DNA from: a virus
IMG/VR virus record: IMGVR_UViG_3300029448_000592
Location: 1 to 20,048 of that record
Length of the DNA stretch: 20,048 bases
Reading direction: 5' to 3' (one strand)
Made by a program: the position numbers and the translations under genes. The notes beneath the pieces were generated by a model. The model was not told the DNA's origin and ran no database searches. It saw only the letters and a list, made by a program, of their open reading frames with translations. Positions 1 to 8,135 of this stretch are shown here, in pieces (position 1 is the first letter of the stretch; every line of letters begins with the position of its first letter).

Positions 1-96
1 ATATCCTCTTTTAGCTGGACTACCAGTAACACCAGTTAAGTCTTGCTTGGCAAAGCTTGTGAAATTTACGTCAGGTGTGTTTCCAATAAAAGGCAT
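1..96 (-). CDS. Start of a further tail/virion gene, cut by the window edge
   Basis: An open frame begins at an ATG at 96 and runs off the left edge without a stop. The 32 visible residues begin MPFIGNTPDV, followed by NFTSFAKQDLTG and VTGSPAKRGY. AGGA lies about 7 bases upstream and overlaps the stop codon of the preceding gene at 105-107, so translation is well placed and probably coupled. Openings of the form 'MPxIGxTP...' followed by 'KQDLTG' are, from memory, common at the start of marine-phage fibre or tail-accessory proteins that follow the tail fibre gene. That, and its position, suggest an adhesion or appendage protein. The specific function cannot be decided from 32 residues. Confidence 0.7.
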   Translation of the reverse strand, partial: MPFIGNTPDVNFTSFAKQDLTGVTGSPAKRGY

Positions 97-104
97 ATCA
101 AATC

Positions 105-431
105 CTATGTGCTAATTTCTTGAACATAACTTACTATTACATCTAATGATGAAGCTGTATCACTTACAAAATACAAACGATCTCCAGCTAAAACATTAAT
201 CTTGGCTTCATGGGAATAGGCAGAACCACTTGGTATAACCATGTCTTTAACAATGTAAAAATTATTTGTATTAGTTATGTAAACAGAAACTTTTATGGCA
301 TTAGCAGTTACATTAGCCATGTTTATTCCGATCAGAGTATGAAAGCCAGTAGGAAAGTTTGCATTGTCAGGAATGTCTGTGGCACTTGTGCCAATGTTCC
401 TCATTTTTATTTGTTTAAAATTTTGTGCCAT
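105..431 (-). CDS. Small beta-rich virion-associated protein after the tail fibre
   Basis: This is a 108-residue protein with no signal peptide or membrane segment. It starts MAQNFKQIKMRNIGTS and continues as alternating hydrophobic/polar strands (IKVSVYITNTNNFYIV, then LYFVSDTASSLDVIVSYV). This suggests a single compact beta-sandwich. The start is well supported by AGGAG about 7 bases before the ATG; that site overlaps the stop of the fibre gene. Short 'MAQNF...RN(I/V)GTS' proteins beside tail fibre genes are, from memory, frequent in marine podoviruses and myoviruses and are usually left as hypothetical or structural. A tail-fibre accessory, tip or decoration role is inferred from position and fold class only. 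No catalytic motif is visible. Confidence 0.75.
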   Translation of the reverse strand: MAQNFKQIKMRNIGTSATDIPDNANFPTGFHTLIGINMANVTANAIKVSVYITNTNNFYIVKDMVIPSGSAYSHEAKINVLAGDRLYFVSDTASSLDVIVSYVQEIST

Positions 432-440
432 ATTCTACTC

Positions 441-1799
441 CTATAAAGCTATAGCCATTGCTACTGCAAAACCATTTGTTGCCAAATTACTTGTGTCTGT
501 TGCTTCTACTGTTGACCATGCACTTCCAGTATAAAATTTGAGTACATTAGAACTGCTATTAAAATACAAATCTCCAGCACTAACAGAACCACCACTAGGA
601 TCAGAAGAATGAGTGCCTTGATAAATATTAGAAAACTCTGTTTTAGATAAAGCTGACTGTTCTGCCCAATATTTAGCAGAATATAATCCAGTATTTCCTA
701 TTGTTGTTGATGTAGAAAAACTATCTCCACCACCTAACGCCCAGTTTTTAGCTGATCCAGCATTTAATGTAGAACCTGATCCTGCATATACCTTTGCTGA
801 GAACTCTGTGCCATCTACTGCATCAGCTTCAACTGCCCAAGACTTTGCTGAACCTGACCCTGCTGTGTCAGTTACACCAGTTCCACCAATCGCCCATGCT
901 TTAGATGAATATTGGCTTGATTCAACAGCTCCATCTACTTTAATAGCATAATTTTCTGCTTTAGTAGCACTAGTACCAGCGGCAGTTGCAGAAGCGGCTG
1001 CTTCTCCAGCTTTGGTAGTTGCAGTACCAGCATCTGTATCTGCTTCACCAGCTTTAGTTGTTGCAGTTGCAGCAGCTGTTGTAGCAGTTGCAGCATCTAC
1101 TAATAGTGACCACTTAGCAGCATCTGTGTTTGATGTTAATGGCTGTGACCCACTAGATGTATGAGCTGTAATAGCAATGAATATATTATTTGTGCTTGTG
1201 TCTTTTACAATATCTCTTTGAGCGTAAGTTGTACTAGCTGCCCAATTACCTTTAACTGATCCTAATTCTTGAGTTACAGCTAATTCACCAGAGCTGTCAA
1301 AAGCTAAAAGCTTACTAGCTCTATCTGTTGCACTAGTTGTGAATTGTGTTGACGTCATCGTATTGGTTTTAGAAATTTTTAAAGATCTATCAGATTCTTC
1401 CTGGAGAGCCTGGGCTATGAAGGTTAATCTATCTAATGCATTTTCATGAGACGTTGAGGCAAAGGTATCATTTTCAATATAATCTGTACCCTGGGTAAGA
1501 GTAAGATTTCTCCTTAATAAAATAGTTTCACCAGAAGCTGGTCTATAATCTGTTGTTGAATAATGGGCATCTGAAGATGTGCCAGTATTAAATTTAAATA
1601 AAACATTACCGCCAGAATCTGTTCCAGCATTAGTAACTATATAATGTGTATTTAATGTCTTTGTTGTTTCTGTACCAGTTGAAGATCTTACAATTACTTC
1701 TATATCAGCCTCTGCAAAAATCTTAAATCCATAGGCAAAACTGTGCTGGGTTCCATTGCCAGTATAGGAATTTGTGTTGGTGGTTGAACTAACAGTCAT
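441..1799 (-). CDS. Tail fibre protein with T7 gp17-like N-terminal anchoring domain
   Basis: A 452-residue fibre. Residues 1-150 match the T7 tail-fibre N-terminal family, which docks the fibre on the tail: an early YTGNGTQHSFAYGFKIF, then an 'ETILLRR' strand, 'QGTDYIENDTF' and an amphipathic 'LDRLTFIAQALQEESDRSL' helix. Residues about 185-233 (WAASTTYAQRDIV ... KWSLL) look like a small carbohydrate-binding-module-type fold. Residues 236-285 are Ala/Thr-rich with repeated TTKAGEA. Residues 290-380 carry four SAK-x-(W/Y)A repeats, typical of a trimeric fibre shaft. A 'GDLYFNSSSNVLKFYTGSAW' module at 409-428 precedes a short hydrophobic end. The start overlaps the upstream stop as TAATG with AAGGAG upstream. 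At 452 aa it is shorter than T7 gp17 (553) and lacks an obvious large receptor-binding tip, so downstream proteins may supply it. Confidence 0.9.
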   Translation of the reverse strand: MTVSSTTNTNSYTGNGTQHSFAYGFKIFAEADIEVIVRSSTGTETTKTLNTHYIVTNAGTDSGGNVLFKFNTGTSSDAHYSTTDYRPASGETILLRRNLTLTQGTDYIENDTFASTSHENALDRLTFIAQALQEESDRSLKISKTNTMTSTQFTTSATDRASKLLAFDSSGELAVTQELGSVKGNWAASTTYAQRDIVKDTSTNNIFIAITAHTSSGSQPLTSNTDAAKWSLLVDAATATTAAATATTKAGEADTDAGTATTKAGEAAASATAAGTSATKAENYAIKVDGAVESSQYSSKAWAIGGTGVTDTAGSGSAKSWAVEADAVDGTEFSAKVYAGSGSTLNAGSAKNWALGGGDSFSTSTTIGNTGLYSAKYWAEQSALSKTEFSNIYQGTHSSDPSGGSVSAGDLYFNSSSNVLKFYTGSAWSTVEATDTSNLATNGFAVAMAIAL

Positions 1800-4700
1800 T
1801 ATCTAGCTCCTTTAACATAAGGCTCATTTCGTTCTTTATAGGCTCTATAAAGATCTTCATTCTCAGGCATTGCAATTAAACGCTGGAATGCAGCTTCATA
1901 AAAATCATTCTCTACGGCTTTAATTAAATTTATCTTTTCTTTTCTTGATGCATCTACATATTCAAAAGTTTTAACAAACTGCTCCAGGTATTTCTGGAAA
2001 GGCAGCGGTTCTGTACCAGCTGCAACTTGTAATTTTATGGCATCTTTATTTGTTGGGTCTTTAGCAATAAAGTTTAGCTGTCCTTTTCTAGCATTCGATA
2101 ATTCAATGCCTTCAATAACGTCAACCTCATCTCTTAAAGGAAGACCAATTTTAATTAATTCTTTTTGCCAGTCAGGCATTTCTTCACCATAACTAATAGC
2201 AAATGGCGTTGTAAGGTTCCAATAAGCATGAACTGGGTTTACACTTGATGGAACTCCAGCTGTAAGCTTGTTCCCAATTGAATCATATAAATATTGATAA
2301 TCATCCATAGTTTTTTTGTACCAGGGATTATTTTTCATTTGATCTTTAAAAACTAAAACAGAGCTATCAAAGAATGTTTTAGCTGAGCTGTCTTCTTTAA
2401 CAGTTGCTACTAAATGATAAGGAACCTCGTCTAATGGTTTATCTGTAGTTTGTGAATCGTTATACATTTTTTGAACATCAGCTATAGTATAATAAGTAAC
2501 TGGCGTTGATGATTTATATCTTTGTGTATCTGTTGCTTTTTTCTCCACCCTTATTGCAGCACTAAATGGAACTGGTAAAACGCCAAACATATTATTCATT
2601 GGACTTCTTAGTATAATGCTTGGATCATCGTATTCCATTGCAGCAAATATTGATGACATACCTTGCAAAAATGGTATTTGTTTAAAATAATTTACTGTTG
2701 CAGCTGTGCAAGCGGTTACTAAATCTTCTCTATCAGTTTGCTTGACTACCCTTCTTCTTCTTTCTGCGCAATCAGCGCCAATACCAATCAAGGCACTTAC
2801 TGGCTCAAAACCAGCGTAATTAACATAAACTAACTCTCCATTAGGAATGCCGTTTCTGTCATATAATGGCAATTTATCACCGTTATTATCTACTGGAAAA
2901 CCTTCACCTCTAAAAACAAATGAATATGGTTGCCAATTTTTAGGCAGCATTGCTCTTATTTTTGGATCGCTAGGCATGGCTCCAGTAAGCCTACCTTCGT
3001 CAGACCATTGATAAACCTGGTACATTGTCATTGACCCAACAGCCATCCTAGACAATGCTTGTTGCTGAGCTTGCCCTCCATTTTTGCCACCAATATCAGC
3101 TCTTATCTTAGGAGAGAAAAACAATGACAATGGGTGACTTTCACCAACCATTCTAATGCTATTATTTGGGGCTTTAGCAAAAGGTATTAACAATTTACCT
3201 AAAAAATATTTTTGTACATTCTTAGTTAAGTTACCAGCAACTCCATCAAGGTTTTCAGTTAATAAATTTCTATTTCCAGCGTATTCAATTTCTGTTCTTA
3301 CAGCTTCTGGATCAAGTAATATCATCAAGCCATTATCAGCTGCTTCCTGATCTGTGGCTCCATTCATTTTTGAAATTCTAGCAGCTTTTATAGCTTCTTC
3401 ATAAGCAGCCCCACGCTGAACTATTATTCTCCAAAAATCATCAGATGATTGAAGAGCTGCTCCTGGAACTCTTATAGCTCTTCCTAAAAAATCTATAGCT
3501 TTGCCTAAAGTTCCTGACTGCCCTAAAAACTGACTATCTATAGCGTTAAAACCTTCAATCTTGTTTGTTCTACCAGCTGGTATTTCTGTTGTTGCTGTTT
3601 TGTAGGCAGTTAACCAGGCATCTTTAAAAGCTTGCCCCATTCCAATATTGCGAGCAAGAATGTCTGAAATAAACATACCATCAGGATTAATTTCCATCCC
3701 TAATGATTTTTTACCACCTCTTACAACAGTCATTGTTGTAGCTGCAACTAAGTCAGTTAATTGGTTGTAAACAATAAAAGTTGGAGTAGCAAAAAGGTTT
3801 TTTAATGCTGTCTTACTGTTCGATAATAATCCATTAATATAAATTTCTTGAAATACTTTAGGTAACTTTTCTTTCCAGCCCCTAGCAATTGCTTCAGACA
3901 TTCCAGCTTTACCGCCTTCTAATTCTCCTTTTTTAATAGCCTGGACTAATTTTATTGCTGTATCTTTACCGCCTGATTCATCTAACAATTCATTTTTTAT
4001 ATCACCTATATTTATAGGATTTCTTGCACCAACTGGAACTGTAAAAGCTTGCAATGCCCTTGCTATTTCAGTCTGAGCGCCTTTAGCCCTCATTTGCAAT
4101 CCACTATGAATAGCAACTAGGCGTCTATATCTTAATAAATTGTCATTACTGTCAGCACCAGCCAGGATCTCATCACCTAACTTAGATATTTTTTCAGCTG
4201 AGTTCTGTAATAACATTCTCAAAGCAGTCATTTGAGAAGCGTTAAGAGTTGTTCCAATTTTTGCTTTTAACATTGTTTTAGTGAAACCAGTTTCATCAGA
4301 TAATAATGCAACAGCCTCATCTACAGTTTGTGTATTACTTACAACACCTCTTTTAAACTCATCTGTTTCTTTACTAACAATTTCACTTACACCATTGATA
4401 ACGCCAAGAACATCTTCAGAAGAGTTCATTTTATCAAAGTTAAAATCTATACCTTTGTCTGTTTTGAAAAAAGCATTTGCAGATCCAGTAAGTAAATCTA
4501 ATGAATCACCTTCATTAGCTAACCCTCTTGGCTTTTCATTTACAGCTAACTTGGCATCATCCAAAATTTGCTGTGACGCCTCAAATTCCTGATCTGCCAT
4601 TTTTACCAGGTCTTCTTTAGGCGTTAACATCTCTTTACCGCTCATTGCCACATTACGGTTTTCTGTAAATCTTTGCAGTCCTTCTGGGCTTAATATCTCT

Positions 4701-4942
4701 TCAGCCATATTATTTTGGACTTGAGTATTCGTTGTGCCTTCTTTTAATAATCTTTCTTCATTAGGCAATGCAACACGCTTACCGCCAGTTACAGACGGTG
4801 ACATTTTGCTAGACTGTTTTAATATACTATTAAACCAACCAGCTAACTCAGTATATTCTGGACTATTTGGATTCTTGGACGCTGGAGTCAACACTCCCCC
4901 AGTCAAAGAAGCATTCATTGCTTGTTCGTTAGGTATTGCCAT
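1799..4942 (-). CDS. Giant internal virion / DNA-ejection protein (gp16-like)
   Basis: A 1047-residue protein in the position of T7 gene 16, directly before the tail fibre. It is mostly helical. Residues 367-384 (IYINGLLSNSKTALKNLF) match a motif I know from large ejection proteins of many podoviruses ('LLSxxRTxxxN'). It is followed by a hydrophobic stretch (about 385-408), 'RVPGAALQSSDDFWRII' at 491-507 and 'LLIPFAKAPNNSIR' at 584-597. T7 gp16 is ejected with gp14 and gp15 to form a DNA conduit across the cell envelope; a similar role is inferred here. I see no lysozyme or lytic transglycosylase domain, unlike the N-terminus of T7 gp16. The ribosome site before 4942 is modest (GGGA), immediately downstream of a hairpin with a U-tract. 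The end overlaps the fibre start (TAATG). Confidence 0.75.
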   Translation of the reverse strand: MAIPNEQAMNASLTGGVLTPASKNPNSPEYTELAGWFNSILKQSSKMSPSVTGGKRVALPNEERLLKEGTTNTQVQNNMAEEILSPEGLQRFTENRNVAMSGKEMLTPKEDLVKMADQEFEASQQILDDAKLAVNEKPRGLANEGDSLDLLTGSANAFFKTDKGIDFNFDKMNSSEDVLGVINGVSEIVSKETDEFKRGVVSNTQTVDEAVALLSDETGFTKTMLKAKIGTTLNASQMTALRMLLQNSAEKISKLGDEILAGADSNDNLLRYRRLVAIHSGLQMRAKGAQTEIARALQAFTVPVGARNPINIGDIKNELLDESGGKDTAIKLVQAIKKGELEGGKAGMSEAIARGWKEKLPKVFQEIYINGLLSNSKTALKNLFATPTFIVYNQLTDLVAATTMTVVRGGKKSLGMEINPDGMFISDILARNIGMGQAFKDAWLTAYKTATTEIPAGRTNKIEGFNAIDSQFLGQSGTLGKAIDFLGRAIRVPGAALQSSDDFWRIIVQRGAAYEEAIKAARISKMNGATDQEAADNGLMILLDPEAVRTEIEYAGNRNLLTENLDGVAGNLTKNVQKYFLGKLLIPFAKAPNNSIRMVGESHPLSLFFSPKIRADIGGKNGGQAQQQALSRMAVGSMTMYQVYQWSDEGRLTGAMPSDPKIRAMLPKNWQPYSFVFRGEGFPVDNNGDKLPLYDRNGIPNGELVYVNYAGFEPVSALIGIGADCAERRRRVVKQTDREDLVTACTAATVNYFKQIPFLQGMSSIFAAMEYDDPSIILRSPMNNMFGVLPVPFSAAIRVEKKATDTQRYKSSTPVTYYTIADVQKMYNDSQTTDKPLDEVPYHLVATVKEDSSAKTFFDSSVLVFKDQMKNNPWYKKTMDDYQYLYDSIGNKLTAGVPSSVNPVHAYWNLTTPFAISYGEEMPDWQKELIKIGLPLRDEVDVIEGIELSNARKGQLNFIAKDPTNKDAIKLQVAAGTEPLPFQKYLEQFVKTFEYVDASRKEKINLIKAVENDFYEAAFQRLIAMPENEDLYRAYKERNEPYVKGAR

Positions 4943-4953
4943 AAATTTCCCAT

Positions 4954-4980
4954 AAAAAAAGGCTGCCTAAAAGACAGCCT
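4954..4980 (-). terminator. Intrinsic-terminator-like hairpin inside the late operon
   Basis: Read on the minus strand, an 8-bp stem (AGGCTGTC / GGCAGCCT, with one G-U pair) closes a 5-base loop (TTTTA). It is followed by seven T residues. This is a textbook rho-independent terminator for minus-strand transcription. It sits between the 59-aa gene (ending at 5006) and the 1047-aa ejection gene (starting at 4942); the U-tract ends about 11 bases before that ATG. It may be a leaky terminator that lowers expression of the genes after it, or a processing or stability hairpin. Confidence 0.8.
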
Positions 4981-5005
4981 GACTATATATAGATATTACC
5001 AAATT

Positions 5006-5185
5006 CTAGGACATTTGTATATTTTTATCTTTTTTTGGTTTGTTGTAAGAACCAGTAACATAAAGATCTTTAAAAGACTGCCCAGATTTTTCTGCCATTA
5101 TCTGTCTATTAAGATCCTGGACTATTGGGGCTTCCGCTCCCAGCTCCTGAGACATTTCGTCTCTCAATTGTTCCAGTTTCGTCAT
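5006..5185 (-). CDS. Small protein of unknown function overlapping the 1008-aa gene
   Basis: A 59-residue protein starting MTKLEQLRDEMSQELG, with a charged helical first half and a basic, lysine-rich tail (SYNKPKKDKN). I chose the ATG at 5185 because GGAGG lies 8 bases before it. The in-frame ATG at 5200, giving 64 residues, has only a poor GGTGG at 4-base spacing. It overlaps the 3' end of the 1008-aa gene by 77 bases in another frame. The overlapping end of that gene is low-complexity (GAGSGSPNSPGS), which suggests this small frame is the constrained one. It is followed by a terminator-like hairpin. Function is not recognised; a small virion or chaperone protein would fit its place among the internal-core genes. 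A +1 frameshift product of the upstream gene is a less likely alternative. Confidence 0.65.
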   Translation of the reverse strand: MTKLEQLRDEMSQELGAEAPIVQDLNRQIMAEKSGQSFKDLYVTGSYNKPKKDKNIQMS

Positions 5186-8135
5186 ATCCAATGCCTCCAT
5201 CTATCCACCCAGTATCTGGGTTAGATTTGTTAACATAAACTTTAGTATCATAATAAACAACGTCAGCGTATGTAACGCCATCTATTGATCTCATTTCGTT
5301 CATCGCTCTTAGATAAACCTTAACTTTCTCAGCCATTATACTAGCTAAATCAGCTGAACTAGCTGTACCATCAAATTCTGGAATATACTGGAAACGAATA
5401 CCAGTCAATTTTGCAGTCTCTTCAGTACCTCCTGATTGTACTACAGCTCTGTCTGATTGTCTAGCATCAGTTACAAAGGTAAACCCATCAATATCGTACT
5501 TTTTAAGTATTTCAGATATAGCAATTAATTCTTCTTTAGACTTTGCTGTTTTAAAGTAAACCTCACCACCTGGTCTAGCATTTGGTGTATCAGCATTAAC
5601 AACCTTAGATATAAAAACTGAATCCTGATTATATTTTTTACCAGCTTTGACAAGATCTGATATTAATGGAGCTGGGTCAAAATCTGTCTGTGTTGTTACC
5701 TCAAGATTTAATGACCTTTCATTACCGCCATCAAATCTACCAATAGTATTGTTTGCCTGGAACCCAATAACCTTTGGATCGTTTTTAACAGAAATAGTAA
5801 CCTCATCAGCTAACAATGATTGCTGCATATTGGTTGGCACTTCACCAGGTCTTTGCATAGCAACACCACCAGCAAATCTTTGAGGCGCCCCCTCAAGTGT
5901 TTTTAGTTCTTCAGCTGCCTTTATTTTATCAGCTTCACTACTATTAACAGAATTTATAATAGATCTTAGCTCTTTTGTTCTTTCAAAGTTTGGTGATCCT
6001 CCATAAACACTTTCAAAATCTAATGACCCACCTTCACCAGCTTTTGTTGTCCAACCATTTTTAGACCATTTTTCTTTTTCTAAAAACCATATAACAGCCT
6101 GGAGATCATCAGCGCCCAGATCACCAATTTCTGAATCGAAAGCCTTTATCTCTCCATTTTTATTTATAATTTTCACGGCATCTGCGAACACTTCTTGACC
6201 AAAACCAAACTCAGACCCTATTTTAGGATCATCTAAATTACTACCAGTCAAATGTTTACCAGCTACCGCTTTTTCTGCTGGCGGTGGTATTCTTGGTAAC
6301 CCAGCTGCATCTCTTAAATACCTAGCAGCCCATACATCAATTGTTGCATCATTACCAAACCCAATAAGGTTACCAGTAAAGTTAACAGTTTTAGGTGATC
6401 CACCTTTTTTAACTTGTCTAAACATATCTAATAAAGCCATAGTTGCTGCTGGACTATTTGTATTAAACAATGCCCCTGATGCCTTTGTAATTAACTTGAA
6501 AGGATTGTTAGGGTCTTTATGCATATTAGTTAAAGTTTCAGAATTTAGGTTTTCACCAGCATCAATTTTCTCTTGAAATAATTTTATCTCAGCATCAAAA
6601 TCACCTTTGGTAAACTGTCTTAAAACTTGAATAGCATTTTCATAATTTTGCTGGACATTTGTTTGAGCTGAAGTAGCTCCTATAATATCAGCAAATACAT
6701 CTGCCATGCCGCCAAATTCTTTTCTTAACCTAGTTCTCATGGTTCTATACCAGCTAGCCTGGTTAATAATATCTATTGCAGCCTGGTCACCATTTTTGGC
6801 TCTTTCAAGCACATCCCCAACATCGGTTACCATTCTGTTAACTAGGTTTGATTTATGCTTAGCATTAGCAGCTGCTTCTTCTGCACCTTTTAATTTTTTA
6901 CCAGGATGAATATGGAACCCATACATAGGTAAGTTCCATTTAAGTTCTATCTTACCTTTTTTATTAAGTTTAAATGATGGAGCTGTACCACCAGCATTAA
7001 TCTCTATAGGCAACCATCCATCATCTGGACGGTATTGATTCTTAACTCTTAATGCCTCATTTTTTACTTCACTAAATGAAACTTTAGGTTTTTTCATACC
7101 TGACAAAGTTTTTTTAATTGCCTGGTTTTCTGATGTTGATAGAGCTTTGAAAAAACTAGATAACACAGATCCTTCCGCATCATCAGAATATGTTACACCA
7201 GCTCCTCCAGCTGCTGCTGGGGTCACAGTTTTTAGCAATTGTTTCCAGGGAACTATTGTAGATGCTTTGAGAATACCGTTAATAAGAACTTCCGCACCAG
7301 CGCCAAACAAGGCTCCATCTACCATATTCTTTAGACGTTTTGTTGTTTCACCGTCTGTATCATGTTTTTCCACAACCGAAATTGCATAATTAGCCCAGTC
7401 AGATCTTTCTTTAGGATCTGCACCTTTCCACCAGGTTAACAGCATTTGAGTAGCTGTTGGATCATCTGGATTCATTGACATATAATCTGCAATGCCGCCC
7501 CACGCCAAGCCTCTAACAAATGGGTTAGCTGAACTCATCATTTTAACTAACCTGGCTGCTGGCACAGCTGTAATCCCAAATTGAGAAATACCTTTTACAA
7601 TCTCGCCATAAGTTTCAAAATTAAATGGCTCATTTAAATATTCATCAATAGGTTTTTTAATAAAACCAGGGATAAGTTTATTAACGCCATCTATATAAAA
7701 ATTCATAGCTTCAACATTCATTTCACTACCCATAAAAGGTCTGTCGCTACTTTTTATGCCTAAAAAATCTAAGACTGGTTTAATCGCATATTTATTTGCA
7801 ATATCAAATGGCACGCCAGCTAAATCAGCGGTTCCAATCATAGTTTCATATAAACCTTTGTCAGCGCCTTTTATCATGCCTTTTGTAGTATCTTCACCAA
7901 TTTTATTTAATGTTCCTTGTTGATCATTTAGTGATGTACCAACAGCACTAGCGCCTTCTTCAATTACCTCACCAAGAGTTGGTTTTTTATTTCCAGAAAC
8001 ATCAAAGTCATCTACCTGGGGCATAGACATAGAGCCATATTGTTTTTTTAATGATCCAATATAATAAATGTCATTAGCTTCTTCTTCACCAATAATATTG
8101 CCATTGTCGTAGCTTGTGTTTTCTAATTGTTCCAT
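5109..8135 (-). CDS. Giant internal virion protein with embedded DUF7178-like domain
   Basis: A 1008-residue multidomain protein between the gp15-like and gp16-like genes, presumed packaged and ejected with the DNA. The N-terminal third has Gly/Ala-rich hydrophobic stretches (about 95-115, 180-200 and 273-315) that could contact membrane. Residues about 480-695 show a recognisable pattern: 'IIGATSAQTNVQQNYENAI', then 'KTVNFTGNLIGFGNDATIDV-WAARYL', then 'DLQAVIWFLEKEKW'. From memory this resembles the phage domain DUF7178, whose '(S)PQT..NY..A' and 'N-L-G...TID.W..R' pattern recalls helix-hairpin-helix DNA glycosylases. Residues 775-970 form a second alpha/beta domain (NNTIGRFDGGNERSLNLEV, later KKYDIDGFTFVTD) that I do not recognise. 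AGGAG sits 8 bases before the ATG, which overlaps the upstream gene by 13 bases. The Ser/Gly/Pro-rich tail overlaps the next gene. Confidence 0.75.
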   Translation of the reverse strand: MEQLENTSYDNGNIIGEEEANDIYYIGSLKKQYGSMSMPQVDDFDVSGNKKPTLGEVIEEGASAVGTSLNDQQGTLNKIGEDTTKGMIKGADKGLYETMIGTADLAGVPFDIANKYAIKPVLDFLGIKSSDRPFMGSEMNVEAMNFYIDGVNKLIPGFIKKPIDEYLNEPFNFETYGEIVKGISQFGITAVPAARLVKMMSSANPFVRGLAWGGIADYMSMNPDDPTATQMLLTWWKGADPKERSDWANYAISVVEKHDTDGETTKRLKNMVDGALFGAGAEVLINGILKASTIVPWKQLLKTVTPAAAGGAGVTYSDDAEGSVLSSFFKALSTSENQAIKKTLSGMKKPKVSFSEVKNEALRVKNQYRPDDGWLPIEINAGGTAPSFKLNKKGKIELKWNLPMYGFHIHPGKKLKGAEEAAANAKHKSNLVNRMVTDVGDVLERAKNGDQAAIDIINQASWYRTMRTRLRKEFGGMADVFADIIGATSAQTNVQQNYENAIQVLRQFTKGDFDAEIKLFQEKIDAGENLNSETLTNMHKDPNNPFKLITKASGALFNTNSPAATMALLDMFRQVKKGGSPKTVNFTGNLIGFGNDATIDVWAARYLRDAAGLPRIPPPAEKAVAGKHLTGSNLDDPKIGSEFGFGQEVFADAVKIINKNGEIKAFDSEIGDLGADDLQAVIWFLEKEKWSKNGWTTKAGEGGSLDFESVYGGSPNFERTKELRSIINSVNSSEADKIKAAEELKTLEGAPQRFAGGVAMQRPGEVPTNMQQSLLADEVTISVKNDPKVIGFQANNTIGRFDGGNERSLNLEVTTQTDFDPAPLISDLVKAGKKYNQDSVFISKVVNADTPNARPGGEVYFKTAKSKEELIAISEILKKYDIDGFTFVTDARQSDRAVVQSGGTEETAKLTGIRFQYIPEFDGTASSADLASIMAEKVKVYLRAMNEMRSIDGVTYADVVYYDTKVYVNKSNPDTGWIDGGIGYDETGTIERRNVSGAGSGSPNSPGS

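Noticed and set aside
210-446. Plus-strand open frames, here and at 3156-3350, 4281-4592, 4734-5224, 5647-5883, 6706-6909, 7147-7389, 8862-9113, 9633-9860, 10927-11181, 11767-12018, 13763-13966, 15509-15742, 16306-16650, 17274-17456 and 18564-18947
   Set aside because: Each lies opposite a well-supported minus-strand gene, has unnatural Ser/Ile/Leu/Cys-rich or low-complexity translation, and lacks family likeness. They are shadows of the real frames.
236-1350. Diversity-generating retroelement variable region in the fibre, prompted by the BPP-1-like head
   Set aside because: No template repeat, reverse transcriptase or accessory gene is present in the window, and the Ala/Thr repeats are simple shaft repeats.
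5109-5200. A single gene broken by a sequencing frameshift joining the 1008-aa and 59-aa frames
   Set aside because: The small frame has its own strong GGAGG site and start, and the long frame ends with its own stop after a low-complexity tail. Two overlapping genes are the simpler reading; programmed frameshifting is left open.
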